DNA of 64,000 bases from Galbibacter kalidii (GCF_026241135.1 NZ_JAPFGA010000003.1:186001-250000), one strand, 5' to 3'; positions 1 to 8,674 are shown, counted from the first letter of the stretch. Made by a program: numbers and translations. Notes: a model not told the origin generated them from the letters alone.

Positions 1-353
1 ATGTTTATCCCGTAATGAGTGTCCATGAGTTCCTTGAAATGGTATTTGAGCCTAGGGTGTCTGCTTATGAACATTTCAAATGTATCAAAATTTGCTTTCA
101 GTATAAAATGATAGACTGCCTTAACGGCAGCTACGGTCAATGTTTTGTTGAATTTGCCTGTCGCCCCTAAATGTGTCACATAATTGTTTAGTTGTGTGCA
201 AACACTCTCTATCGCTTGCTCAATGCCATACTTGTTAATGTTTATCCAAGCAAGCCTGAGGTGGGCTTCGTGGCTAAACAACTCAGGGGCGAGTTGACAG
301 TTTTTAAACTGTTGTTCAAATTCCAAATCGGTTAATTGAAAATGATTTTCCAT
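1..353 (-). CDS. Hypothetical protein, C-terminus beyond window edge
   Basis: An open frame starts with ATG at 353 on the minus strand and runs off the left edge without a stop, giving 117 codons. The visible protein starts MENHFQLTDLEFE and carries SHEAHLRLAWINI early and AAVKAVYHFILKANF later. It is helical and soluble, with no signal peptide or membrane segment. I do not recognise a family with certainty, and no catalytic motif is visible. It reads in the same direction as the sulfur-related genes to its right but is separated from them by about 240 bases without a gene, so co-transcription is not evident. The even amino-acid composition and uninterrupted frame argue that it is real. Confidence 0.6.
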   Translation of the reverse strand, partial: MENHFQLTDLEFEQQFKNCQLAPELFSHEAHLRLAWININKYGIEQAIESVCTQLNNYVTHLGATGKFNKTLTVAAVKAVYHFILKANFDTFEMFISRHPRLKYHFKELMDTHYGIN

Positions 354-590
354 ATTATTATTATTTGTGGTTTTGTATGTATTTAATGGGCTTTACACTA
401 TCCTGCATCAATTTTGGAATGTTGACTTCGGATGTTTTATAGACAAAAAAATTGTTTTGTTACTTCTTAAATTTCTTCCCTTTGTACTCTTTTGAATTTT
501 TGTCATCATAAACCATTATGTTGATATGGCAACCATATTAAGATGGCATAAATAACTCTTTATAAAACACAAACAATGAAATACATAACG

Positions 591-1343
591 CTATATATCC
601 AAAACCTTTTTTAAGTTTTTTTCTGCTATAAAATTAGAACTATATATACCAATTATCATTCCTGTTAATGATATCCCTGTAAAACTAAGTAACAATGTCC
701 AGTCAACATCAATATTACCTATATCTCCAATAAACCCTATAAAGGATTTTATTGCGATAATCAATAACGATGTTACAATAGCTTTTTTAATGGGCAATTT
801 TAGAAACACAACCAGCACGGGGACAATCATAAAGCCACCTCCGGTACCTGTAATCCCGGTTACCAATCCTATACCCATACTCAGCAACAGGACATAAAAA
901 AGTTTGTTTTTTTGATCTGAAGATCTTGATAATTTCACTTTTTCATCCGTAATCATAAAATAAGCGGCCGTTACCAACAAAATACCAAAAAGTACCATTA
1001 TTGCTAGGTCACGTGTAACCGTAATATCACTTATTCTCAGTAATTCATCCGGGATGGAAGGCAACAAAAACTTCCGTACAACAAACATGGTTATAAAAAT
1101 GGGCAGGGCAAAAAATGTGGTCAATTGCCAATCTATTTTCCCTGTCTTTGTCTTGAGCAACACCCCTGCCAAAGCGGAAACCCCTACCACAAATAAGGAA
1201 TATGTTGTGGTGGAATACATGTTCATTAAAAACAGGTAGCTAAAAACAGGGACTGCTATAACCGAACCCCCGCAACCTGTAATTCCCATAATTGTTCCAA
1301 TAACAAACGCTCCCAAATACCCTATACACTGTAATATTTCCAT
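591..1343 (-). CDS. TauE/SafE family sulfite/sulfur-anion exporter
   Basis: A 250-residue polytopic membrane protein with the internal duplication typical of TauE/SafE permeases. The first half has a glycine-rich GIMGITGCGG segment followed by VIAVPVF, and the second half repeats it as GITGTGGGFMIVPVL. About seven to eight hydrophobic segments are visible, which fits the family length of about 250. Family members move sulfite, sulfoacetate or related anions, and some act in sulfur oxidation. Here it lies on the same strand as a DsrE-like protein and a TsdA-like cytochrome, so export of a sulfur oxyanion is a reasonable inference; the actual substrate cannot be read from the sequence. A dispersed repeat of about 150 bp separates it from the upstream gene. 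Confidence 0.85.
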   Translation of the reverse strand: MEILQCIGYLGAFVIGTIMGITGCGGSVIAVPVFSYLFLMNMYSTTTYSLFVVGVSALAGVLLKTKTGKIDWQLTTFFALPIFITMFVVRKFLLPSIPDELLRISDITVTRDLAIMVLFGILLVTAAYFMITDEKVKLSRSSDQKNKLFYVLLLSMGIGLVTGITGTGGGFMIVPVLVVFLKLPIKKAIVTSLLIIAIKSFIGFIGDIGNIDVDWTLLLSFTGISLTGMIIGIYSSNFIAEKNLKKVLDI

Positions 1344-1393
1344 TAATAATCTTACTAATAAATTATTCCCTTTTTTTCAATGAAATCCCAGGG

Positions 1394-1545
1394 GCTGTCT
1401 AAAAAGCTGCAAATTCAGATGTCATACAAAGCAATGTCATGCTGAGCCTGTCGAAGCACAATCGAAGTATAATTTATTGGAGTTCAATATGTCTTCGACA
1501 AGCCCAGACTGACAAATCAAATTCACCTAGGGCTTTTTAGAATTC
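1394..1545. repeat. Dispersed ~150-bp palindromic repeat, copy A
   Basis: A non-coding element bounded by TCTAAAAAGC (1398-1407) and its inverse GCTTTTTAGA (1532-1541). It contains GAGCCTGTCGAAG and an opposing TCTTCGACAAGCC, so it can fold on itself. The reverse complement closely matches the copy at 14299-14449. It behaves like a miniature inverted-repeat or REP-type element and encodes nothing visible. Confidence 0.7.
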
Positions 1546-1585
1546 AGCCTGATAAGAATTTCTTTATTCTATCTGAAAAAATGTT

Positions 1586-2278
1586 TTATCCTCCTGCGTA
1601 GATATAGGCGCAGCCGTGTTCTTGTGCACGACCCAACGCCCATACCCCTGAAGGAACTAATTGAATCTCGGGAAGAATACCATCTACCCACTCTTTATAA
1701 ACTTTATCGGTATCCATATCCATTTTTCCTGCAATTATACCACTGTAGACCTTTATAGCAAGGTTACAGACACAAAACATAGCTCCTCTTTCTTGCAGCC
1801 GTTTTATCCCATCTATGCCCGGAAGTGGAAAATCTCCTTCCCGTGGCTCATAATAGGGATTGCGAAGTGATGGTTTTTGGGTAGCATTATCATTTATTTT
1901 AAAAACTTCTCCCAGCTTATATTTTTTCCAAATACGGGAATGCAACACAAAAGGGATGGCGTCATGCCTTAAGACGGTCATGGCCGTAATTTCACTATCG
2001 GCAGATCCTGTTTCATTGTTGGTCAGGTAATAAGCCCAGTTCCATATAATTGGAAAGCCATCGTGAGGCATGGAACCGTCATAAACAACCCTGTGTTCAC
2101 CTTTTATTTTTTTGAACCATGCCTCGGCATCTCCCTTAGCCATAATTTTTTCATCGTCAAATGAAGGTAGGTTGACCAGAGGGTTTAAAGGATTTGAAAT
2201 TGCCGCAAACGTACTAGCCGTTGCTCCAAGTGCGAGTGCACCCACAAACTTTCGTCTTGATTGGTGATTTTTCTTCAT
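1586..2278 (-). CDS. Tat-exported DsrE-like protein
   Basis: A 230-residue protein with a twin-arginine signal at the N-terminus (SRRKFVGALALGA), so it is exported folded to the periplasm. The mature part resembles the DsrE/DsrF-like fold: a central VLRHDAIPFVL strand, a cysteine-containing GAMFCVCNLAI segment near residue 170, and the late LVPSGVWALGRAQEHG stretch that matches the 'aGv..i..lq..G' end of DsrE-type proteins. Known DsrE proteins handle sulfane sulfur or act as small redox and sulfur-relay proteins. Here the two close cysteines are the candidate reactive residues. The gene starts only 2 bases after the stop of the TsdA-like cytochrome gene, so the two are almost certainly co-translated. 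A thiosulfate/tetrathionate-linked role is inferred from that context. Confidence 0.75.
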   Translation of the reverse strand: MKKNHQSRRKFVGALALGATASTFAAISNPLNPLVNLPSFDDEKIMAKGDAEAWFKKIKGEHRVVYDGSMPHDGFPIIWNWAYYLTNNETGSADSEITAMTVLRHDAIPFVLHSRIWKKYKLGEVFKINDNATQKPSLRNPYYEPREGDFPLPGIDGIKRLQERGAMFCVCNLAIKVYSGIIAGKMDMDTDKVYKEWVDGILPEIQLVPSGVWALGRAQEHGCAYIYAGG

Positions 2279-2280
2279 GT

Positions 2281-3324
2281 TTACTGATTTTTAATTAAAT
2301 TATATTCTTTTTTATAGTATTCCATTATCGGCTGAAACGGCCCCAGTTGATGCTCTTGTTCTGAAAAATTATCCGTATAAGGACCATAGGGTGTGGATAC
2401 CGGCTTTTTTTTCAAATCGGGAAAATCCACATCCAAATTTTTCTTTTCAGGCCTATTCTGCTGATTAATGAATCCGGCAACATCGTAGGCTTCTTCATCT
2501 GTTAAAACAGGGGCTTCATACGTGGTTCCATAGGGCATATTTGCTTTGATAAAGTTCGCTGCAGTTATCACCCGGGTCATTCCGGCTCCATTATTATATG
2601 AATCCTCCCCCCACAAAGGGGGATATTGATAGAGATATCCATCTTCACCCATTTTACCCTGTCCATTATTGCCGTGACATTCAGTACAGCGGTTTACAAA
2701 AACTTCCTTTCCATGTTTCAAATTCACCGGTCTATTGGGAATCTGTATTTTCACAAATCCTTGTCCTTCAATCCTTCCATCATCCGGAGCATAACGGCTT
2801 AACCACTCCAAATAGGCGATAAATGCCTTCATTTCCTTTGAATCTTCTGGCAATACCCTTCCATTCATACTTCGCTGCATACAGCCATTGATCCTTTCTT
2901 CCAATGTTCCCAACTTATTCTCCCTATTTCTGAACTGGGGGAAACGTTGCACTATACCTATCAAAGGAGCTGCATACGGCTTTGTCCCCATCTGCAGATG
3001 ACAGTTATTACACGATAAGCGATTCCCGGCAAAATTCATTTGTTCACTTTCACTGTCCGGCCCCAAGTATTTTTGGGTGCTTTTAAAAAGCTCATAGCCA
3101 TAAGTTATGGCTTCTTCTTTTTCAAAGCCCTTTAAGTTTGATACCCCATAATCGTATTCATATACATCGACAGTTCCATTCCTTGAAAAAAATTCTTTCA
3201 TCATCCCGGAAGCATAGAATGAAACCAATAACGACAAGACAACCACAGCTGAAGTGGACACTAAAAGTATCTTGTACAACTGCCTTAATCCATGAATAAA
3301 ATTGTTTTGATTATGATTGGACAT
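2281..3324 (-). CDS. Dihaem cytochrome c, thiosulfate dehydrogenase (TsdA)-like
   Basis: A 347-residue protein with an N-terminal membrane anchor (about residues 18-38) and two CXXCH haem sites, CNNCH at 105-109 and CTECH at 213-217. Between them lies GCMQRSMNG with Cys148, 39 residues after the first haem histidine. In TsdA enzymes a cysteine at about this distance is the unusual axial ligand of haem 1, and the surrounding R(S/x)MNG pattern also fits the family. TsdA enzymes interconvert thiosulfate and tetrathionate in the periplasm. The C-terminal 60 residues are proline- and charge-rich and may tether or dock the protein. It is first in a minus-strand pair with the DsrE-like gene. An alternative reading is a generic SoxX/SoxA-type or CccA cytochrome, but the Cys-ligand motif favours TsdA. 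Confidence 0.8.
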   Translation of the reverse strand: MSNHNQNNFIHGLRQLYKILLVSTSAVVVLSLLVSFYASGMMKEFFSRNGTVDVYEYDYGVSNLKGFEKEEAITYGYELFKSTQKYLGPDSESEQMNFAGNRLSCNNCHLQMGTKPYAAPLIGIVQRFPQFRNRENKLGTLEERINGCMQRSMNGRVLPEDSKEMKAFIAYLEWLSRYAPDDGRIEGQGFVKIQIPNRPVNLKHGKEVFVNRCTECHGNNGQGKMGEDGYLYQYPPLWGEDSYNNGAGMTRVITAANFIKANMPYGTTYEAPVLTDEEAYDVAGFINQQNRPEKKNLDVDFPDLKKKPVSTPYGPYTDNFSEQEHQLGPFQPIMEYYKKEYNLIKNQ

Positions 3325-4120
3325 ATAACCGCTAATAATTCCTCTTTACAATGCTGTGTTATTCATTTACATCCTCAAGTCCATAAAAACGGAATTGATT
3401 TAATGTATGTGCTAATATAAATCCCTAATTAGCAATGGATAAGAAAATACAGGTATATGCTGTAAACAAGAGTATTATATAAGGTAGACAATGTGACATT
3501 ACTCTTAAAAACAAGGTAGACAATAGGTGAACAAGAATTATTAACACATTACTGATCACCAGAATAAGGTATAAAGAAATTATACCATCGTTAATTTAAA
3601 GCGAATCGAAAGCCCGTACTCAAAAACGGTAGATTTATCCTTGCACAAAACAGTCAGGTCCCGGCTTCGGTTAAAACTGAATGCCACATAAAGGAAAGAA
3701 CTTTTTTTCCTTTCTTCCCCATTGGAAAAATAAAACTAACATACTTATCCTTTTAAAAAGAAGTTTAAATCAATCTTTTTTTATTGACTATCAATTTGTT
3801 ACGGTTTTTTTTATTTCCCTCGTCTACCTCAGTTTAAGGATCCTGTATTAATTGTCTACCTTATATTATGCTGTTGTACACAGTGTATCCCCTTGGTTTT
3901 TATTCATTTATGGTCAAGCTAGTATATTTTTGCCCTTCATTTAAATATAAGCGTCGAAGTACGAGATGTTTTAAATGGAAAAATCATTATATCAATCAAC
4001 AAAGAACAGAAAAATGAACAATTCATCACAAATCGGGAGAACCAGATTTATGCTCGTGGATTTCGGGAACAAAGGAGATGTCAAATTAGAAAAAAGCACA
4101 ATAGTTAAAAAAGAAAAATT
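3325..4120. other. Long intergenic region with nested inverted repeats
   Basis: About 800 bases between the divergent cytochrome and desaturase genes with no convincing gene. It carries a 15-bp inverted repeat, TATAAGGTAGACAAT at about 3478-3492 and its inverse ATTGTCTACCTTATA at 3851-3865. A second, weaker pair lies inside it, AAGGTAGACA near 3513 and GTCTACCTCA near 3825. A 40-codon frame at 4014-4136 overlaps the next gene start and is not convincing. Confidence 0.5.
3925..3932 (+). promoter_or_regulatory. Possible -7 promoter element
   Basis: TATTTTTG matches the Bacteroidota -7 consensus TAnnTTTG. It lies about 190 bases before the desaturase start at 4121. A TTG occurs upstream at 3893, but at 29 bases it is farther than the usual 19-21, so this is only a candidate. 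Confidence 0.3.
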
Positions 4121-4912
4121 ATGGAAAGTATATTAAGTAATTTGCCAGGTCCCATAGACATGCTTATTGACCCTGTGTCATTAATTGTATTTGGTATTTA
4201 TGGAACTTTAATGATTTGGGAAGCGTTATTTCCCGCAAGGGCACTTCCTTCAATAAAATTTTGGAAACTAAAGGGGATGATAGCATTTATTATTTTCTTT
4301 TACTTGTCATCTTACCTGCCACTTCTGTGGGATGGGTATTTATCCAAATACCAAATAATGGATTTAACTTCATTGGGTACTTACAAGGGTGCTGTTGTAG
4401 GGATTCTCCTCTATGAATTGGGAGTTTATATATGGCACCGGGTTATGCACAAAAGTGACCTATTTTGGAAAATTTTTCATCAAATGCACCATAGTGCTGA
4501 AAGATTGGATAGTTATGGAGCATTTTATTTCAGTCCAATGGATATGATCGGCTTCACCTTTCTGGGAAGTTTTTGCCTGATAATCATAGCCGGCTTTAGC
4601 CCGGAGGCAACTACACTTATTATCCTAGGCACTACATTTTTATCCATTTTTCAGCATAGCAATATAAAAACACCTGTTTGGCTTGGATATATTATTCAAA
4701 GACCGGAAGCACACGCCCTGCATCATGCCAAAGGTATCCATGCGTATAACTATTCCGACATCTCAATTTTTGATATCCTGTTCGGTACATTTAAAAATCC
4801 TAAAGAATATACTTATGAAACAGGATTTTATAAGGGTGCATCCAATAAATTAAAAGAGATGCTTTTATTTAAAGATATTTCCAACGAAAAAAATGATGAT
4901 AATGAAATTTAG
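4121..4912 (+). CDS. Sterol desaturase/fatty acid hydroxylase family membrane protein
   Basis: A 263-residue integral membrane protein with four or more hydrophobic segments and the three histidine clusters of the fatty acid hydroxylase superfamily: HRVMH at 106-110, HQMHH at 120-124 and H198 with HH at 201-202. These bind a di-iron centre that hydroxylates or desaturates a lipid substrate in the cytoplasmic membrane. Bacterial members act on fatty acyl chains, carotenoids, ether lipids or sterol-like compounds, and the sequence does not tell which. The stop codon overlaps the start of the following exported alpha/beta-hydrolase by about 20 bases, so the two are translationally coupled and may act on the same lipid or ester. 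No signal of transfer is apparent. Confidence 0.85.
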   Translation: MESILSNLPGPIDMLIDPVSLIVFGIYGTLMIWEALFPARALPSIKFWKLKGMIAFIIFFYLSSYLPLLWDGYLSKYQIMDLTSLGTYKGAVVGILLYELGVYIWHRVMHKSDLFWKIFHQMHHSAERLDSYGAFYFSPMDMIGFTFLGSFCLIIIAGFSPEATTLIILGTTFLSIFQHSNIKTPVWLGYIIQRPEAHALHHAKGIHAYNYSDISIFDILFGTFKNPKEYTYETGFYKGASNKLKEMLLFKDISNEKNDDNEI

Positions 4913-6035
4913 GACAGAAATTATATTTTTCTTTATGCTTTTTGCTCATTATATTGCCGCACAAAGCATTGAAAATAAAGACGAGTTCGCAGCAACTAAG
5001 AAAAGTGTACAGCTCTCAACCGGAATTGAAATGAAGTATTTTGAATCCGGAAAAACCAATGGCATTCCTTTGGTTCTTTTACACGGATATACAGATAGCT
5101 CCCGCTCATTTCAAAATGTCATCCAAGAACTGTTAGATCTGGATAAGGATCTATGGATCATTGCTCCGGATTTAAGAGGACATGGGGAAACTTCTTTACC
5201 GGAAATGCATCCAATGAAAAATGTATCGGACTATTTTAAAATGTCAGATTTTGTAAATGATGTTTTAGATTTAATAAAACAAAAGAATATCGCTAAGATA
5301 CATTTGGCTGGACACTCTATGGGAAGTATCATAGCACAAGAGATTGCACTAAAAGAACCGGAGAAAATTTCGACGCTAATTCTTTTAGGAACAACAGCAG
5401 ACCCAAAAAACAATGCATTTATAAATGAATTTCTGGTAAGTGAACTTGTTTTTGGCACATGGGAAAAGCAGTTGGAAAATCAATATGGGAGTACTTGGAG
5501 GGAAAAATCGTATAGATCGACCCCTATGGATATGGGAAGCGATGTTATGGATTTTTTAAAGGAAAATTGGGTTACTGAAACCTATGCCCCTGCGACCTTC
5601 CTAGACGCTATTTATAATGAAACCATTAAAGTGCCCTTGGGGACATGGTTTGGGGCGTTGGAAGGTATGTGCGCGGTCAATAATACCGGGAGATTGGAAA
5701 ATCTTAAAACAAGAACAATGATACTATGGGCCACAGGAGATGTTCTTTTTACGGAAGAATTTGATCAAAAGACCTTAAAGTCAGCTCTGGAAAAAGCCTT
5801 CAGGAAAAATTCAACAGCTTCCTATTTTAAAACCTATGGAACTTTTACGGAAGCAAATAATGAAATTGGGCATAATTTTCATTGGGGAATACCAAAACAT
5901 GTTGCAAATGACATATTTCAATTTATTACAAACGGAAATCCCAGCATGGATACAAAAGATAAAAACCAGTTAAAAAATGATCCACTCCTTCCGCAGGTAA
6001 ATTCTAAAATTCAATTTTTCGGATTCCATAAGTGA
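4893..6035 (+). CDS. Exported alpha/beta-hydrolase
   Basis: A 380-residue protein starting with a signal peptide (hydrophobic IIFFFMLFAHYIAAQ), so it acts in the periplasm or at the surface. The oxyanion strand VLLHGYTDSS is at about 61-70. The nucleophile elbow GHSMGS places Ser142, Asp283 follows in ATGDVLF, and the histidine is in GHNFHWG (His327 or His330). The fold is thus a complete esterase/lipase-type hydrolase. A long lid-like insertion lies between residues 175 and 265. Three ATGs (4893, 4896, 4902) are possible starts and all overlap the desaturase gene. Its end abuts the convergent TPR regulator with only two bases between the stops. The substrate is unknown; an ester made from or accompanying the hydroxylated lipid of its partner is a guess. 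Confidence 0.85.
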   Translation: MMIMKFRTEIIFFFMLFAHYIAAQSIENKDEFAATKKSVQLSTGIEMKYFESGKTNGIPLVLLHGYTDSSRSFQNVIQELLDLDKDLWIIAPDLRGHGETSLPEMHPMKNVSDYFKMSDFVNDVLDLIKQKNIAKIHLAGHSMGSIIAQEIALKEPEKISTLILLGTTADPKNNAFINEFLVSELVFGTWEKQLENQYGSTWREKSYRSTPMDMGSDVMDFLKENWVTETYAPATFLDAIYNETIKVPLGTWFGALEGMCAVNNTGRLENLKTRTMILWATGDVLFTEEFDQKTLKSALEKAFRKNSTASYFKTYGTFTEANNEIGHNFHWGIPKHVANDIFQFITNGNPSMDTKDKNQLKNDPLLPQVNSKIQFFGFHK

Positions 6036-6037
6036 GA

Positions 6038-7702
6038 TTAATCCCCTTTTTCCACCTCTGAAAGAAAAGAAAAAAGATCCTCCTCCTGAGACATTTTTAA
6101 TTTTTTACGAAGTCGATATCTAGCAGTTTTTGCACTTTCAGGGGAGATTCCTAAAATACCGGAAGTTTCCTTTATGCTTAAATTCAACCGTGTTAAGGCT
6201 GCTACTTTTAAGTCATTACCACTCAGTTCAGGATATTTATCTTTTAGTATCTTCAGAAAATCAGAATGAACCTGTTCAAAATGGACTTTGAAATCCTCCC
6301 AATCTCTCTCTAAATTTTTATGTTGCTTAATAGTATGCTCTATTTCTTTCAGATATTTTATCTGATTTCCGGGAGTCGCTTCCCTGACCTCTTTTAATTT
6401 TGAATAAAGATTTTCCAACAGTTCATTTTTTTGTACAAAGTTTAAAGCATAAGAGGTCAGTTCTTTATTTTTAAAATGCAATTGATTTTCCAAATCGATT
6501 TGCTTCAAACGTTGGTTTTCCAACTCTTTTTTATTAAGATCTGCAATGGATGTCAACAACTTTTGTTGGTTTTTATTCTTTGACCTTAAACTCTTTATCA
6601 AAAAAAAGGAAAGAAGGGAAATTATGGAAATACCTGTAATCAGGAGCCATTTTATATATGTGTCTGCTTTTTTACTCTCGTTCAGATAACGCAGTTGTCT
6701 ATCCTTTTCCTGAAGTTCATTACTAAATTCTATAGCTGCAATTTGTTTGGATTTATCGGTATTGTATATAGAATCCTTAAGCACAATATAGTCATCATAA
6801 TAATTTAAGGATTCAGCAAATTCCCCTTGTTGCTTTTTTAGCAGTTGAAGTTCGCGTAGTGCTGCCAGTCTGTATTTTTTTAAATCCTTTTTATTTGCTT
6901 CAACCAAGGCGAGATTTAAATGTATTTCTGAAGTTTCGAATTCATTTTTCAGCCTTAATAGTTCCCCAAAAAGAATAAGGTTACTAATTTTCCCATCTTC
7001 ATCCCCCGCTTCCTTTCCAAGAATAGTGGACTGCCTAATATGGTATTCTGCCTGTTCCAGTTCCCCTTCTTCAATAAAAAGCCTGCCAAGCCTGTTGTGT
7101 ACTTCACTCCTCCCATAAGTAAAGTCATTTTCCGAGTGAATGCTCAGTGCATTGTCCAAAAATTCCTTGGCATCATACAAATTGTTCTGTGCCAGGAATA
7201 TATCGGCCATTTTTGTATATGTAGTTGCAATCCGTCCCTTAAGATTAAGGATTGTAAATTTTTCTATGGCCTTTTCATAAAGTTCTTCAGCTTTGGTATA
7301 CTCTTTAATATCTGCATACACCATTCCTGTATTAAGAAGACAATTGGCCAATCCCTCATTATTTCCTATGCTTTCATAAACTGCCTGAGATGAGGTCAAA
7401 TTTTCAAGAGCCTGTTTCGGATTTCCCTGAGCCCAATAAGCAACCCCTATTACCCTTCCCGATCTTGCAATACCGGACTTGTAACTTAACTTCTTTGCTA
7501 GTTCCAGGGCATCTCCCCCATATTCAATTGATTTTTTGGTATCAATGATCCAGTATTCATAACCAAGGTCGTTTAAAACATCTGTTCGTACTTTATCTGA
7601 CAGATCCTTTTGCTCCAATAACAAATGCAAGCTATCTATATCCTTTTGACCGTAAAGGTCAATTAAGCTAAAGCAAATTAGAAAGTAGAGTATGGCTCGC
7701 AT
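6038..7702 (-). CDS. TPR membrane regulator with C-terminal LuxR-like HTH
   Basis: A 554-residue protein with an N-terminal signal (ILYFLICFSLIDLYGQ), about seven tetratricopeptide repeats across residues 40-320, one membrane helix near 351-372, a coiled-coil segment (380-450), and a C-terminal helix-turn-helix near 487-540 (DLKVAALTRLNLS followed by GISPESAKTARYRLRKKL). This layout is common in Flavobacteriia. The periplasmic TPR part presumably senses a ligand or partner and the cytoplasmic HTH binds DNA. It lies next to the enzyme-less PUL but is transcribed as its own unit. A good -7 element at 7724-7731 lies 22 bases upstream of the ATG. What it regulates cannot be told from the sequence. 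Confidence 0.85.
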   Translation of the reverse strand: MRAILYFLICFSLIDLYGQKDIDSLHLLLEQKDLSDKVRTDVLNDLGYEYWIIDTKKSIEYGGDALELAKKLSYKSGIARSGRVIGVAYWAQGNPKQALENLTSSQAVYESIGNNEGLANCLLNTGMVYADIKEYTKAEELYEKAIEKFTILNLKGRIATTYTKMADIFLAQNNLYDAKEFLDNALSIHSENDFTYGRSEVHNRLGRLFIEEGELEQAEYHIRQSTILGKEAGDEDGKISNLILFGELLRLKNEFETSEIHLNLALVEANKKDLKKYRLAALRELQLLKKQQGEFAESLNYYDDYIVLKDSIYNTDKSKQIAAIEFSNELQEKDRQLRYLNESKKADTYIKWLLITGISIISLLSFFLIKSLRSKNKNQQKLLTSIADLNKKELENQRLKQIDLENQLHFKNKELTSYALNFVQKNELLENLYSKLKEVREATPGNQIKYLKEIEHTIKQHKNLERDWEDFKVHFEQVHSDFLKILKDKYPELSGNDLKVAALTRLNLSIKETSGILGISPESAKTARYRLRKKLKMSQEEDLFSFLSEVEKGD

Positions 7703-7723
7703 TTATTATGTATTCTTTACATA

Positions 7724-7731
7724 CAAATATA
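7724..7731 (-). promoter_or_regulatory. -7 promoter element of TPR regulator gene
   Basis: On the minus strand this reads TATATTTG, a perfect match to TAnnTTTG, 22 bases before the ATG at 7702. The -33 side is only T-rich, so the match rests on the -7 box and its position. Confidence 0.45.
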
Positions 7732-7775
7732 AACCAAGTTTAGATTACTTTAATAAAAACTAATTGATGCAAAAG

Positions 7776-7813
7776 AAAAAGCCCCACTATGTGCTATATA
7801 CAAAGCGGGGCTT
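7776..7813 (-). terminator. Intrinsic terminator of the first PUL
   Basis: AAGCCCC (7779-7785) pairs with GGGGCTT (7807-7813). Read on the minus strand, the hairpin is followed directly by TTTTTCTTTT. It lies 60 bases past the stop of the PUL lipoprotein gene and would end that operon before the TPR regulator. Confidence 0.7.
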
Positions 7814-7870
7814 ATCACAATTAACTAAAGAATTAATTAAAATTACAATTGTATGACTATATCGAACAAT

Positions 7871-8674
7871 TTATAGTTCCTCCGGTTTAAATATCCATAC
7901 CCAACCTGTTCCTCCTTCATTATTTGGAACATATAATATCAATTGATCTGCTGTTAAAGAGATTATGGTGTAAAGGCCGTCCGGGTTTCCCCTAGGAGCT
8001 TCTGCTCCTAGGATATTCCCATCGTTTATTTGAAGGGTTTGGTTCTTTACGTCTAATACAAAACTTCCTGCTTGTCCTTCTGCTTCAGCACTTGAATGAT
8101 AGGTGAAATTTGCACCTTTATCAAGATCAAACTTCATTTTACCCGCAGCATCAACAGGAGGACAACAGTCCCCTGCAGAGTTCCACCAAACCGCTTCCCA
8201 TTGAGAAGGATCATCTGGTGGAGACATATACCACCACAGCCCGCCATCAGGCTCAGGCCCGCCATCAAACACCCATGTTTTTCCTGCTGCAGTATCATCA
8301 CCCACTAAATCGTACCAATCCTGATCCAACTCATGATCTAATTGATCAACCTGTACATCAATGGTTTTGGTAAAAAATTCTGAGCCTAAAGTACCAACAT
8401 AGGTAAAGGTTGAAGCTCCGGGAATGGGGTAAATAAATTCTACCCTATTGGTCAGGGCTTTTCCTAAATTAAAATCCCAATAGCCGGTAATTCCGGGAGT
8501 TGTCATATGAAGTTCTATTTTATTTCCCCCTTCTGTTGCTTGGGTAGCGACTAATTCAACTTCTTCTACAGCGACTGAATTTTCAAGGTCATCTCTGTCT
8601 TCTATGGGCTGGCATGCTGTAACCAGTAGCACAAGCGACAAAGCCCAAAGATTTACAATTTTATATATTTTCAT
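7871..8674 (-). CDS. PUL lipoprotein, putative PKD-type glycan-binding protein
   Basis: Starting from ATG at 8674 the protein has 267 residues and a clean lipoprotein signal (LVLLVTACQP). Upstream in-frame ATGs would overlap susD and spoil this signal, so the later start is preferred. The N-terminal half (about 45-120) looks like a PKD/Ig-like beta domain with GITGYWDFNLGK. The C-terminal half is rich in Trp, Gly and Asp (GGLWWYMSPPDD, AVWWNSAGDCCPPVD), which suits carbohydrate binding. From memory, lipoproteins of this kind follow SusD in laminarin-type PULs of marine flavobacteria, but this is not certain. It is the last gene of the susC-susD-lipoprotein operon and is followed by a strong terminator. 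No catalytic motif is visible, so a surface glycan-binding role is inferred. Confidence 0.7.
   Translation of the reverse strand: MKIYKIVNLWALSLVLLVTACQPIEDRDDLENSVAVEEVELVATQATEGGNKIELHMTTPGITGYWDFNLGKALTNRVEFIYPIPGASTFTYVGTLGSEFFTKTIDVQVDQLDHELDQDWYDLVGDDTAAGKTWVFDGGPEPDGGLWWYMSPPDDPSQWEAVWWNSAGDCCPPVDAAGKMKFDLDKGANFTYHSSAEAEGQAGSFVLDVKNQTLQINDGNILGAEAPRGNPDGLYTIISLTADQLILYVPNNEGGTGWVWIFKPEEL

Noticed and set aside
4014-4136. A 40-codon plus-strand frame just before and overlapping the desaturase gene.
   Set aside because: It is short and Lys-rich, has no recognisable domain, and overlaps the real start by 16 bases. It could be a leader ORF, but nothing supports that.
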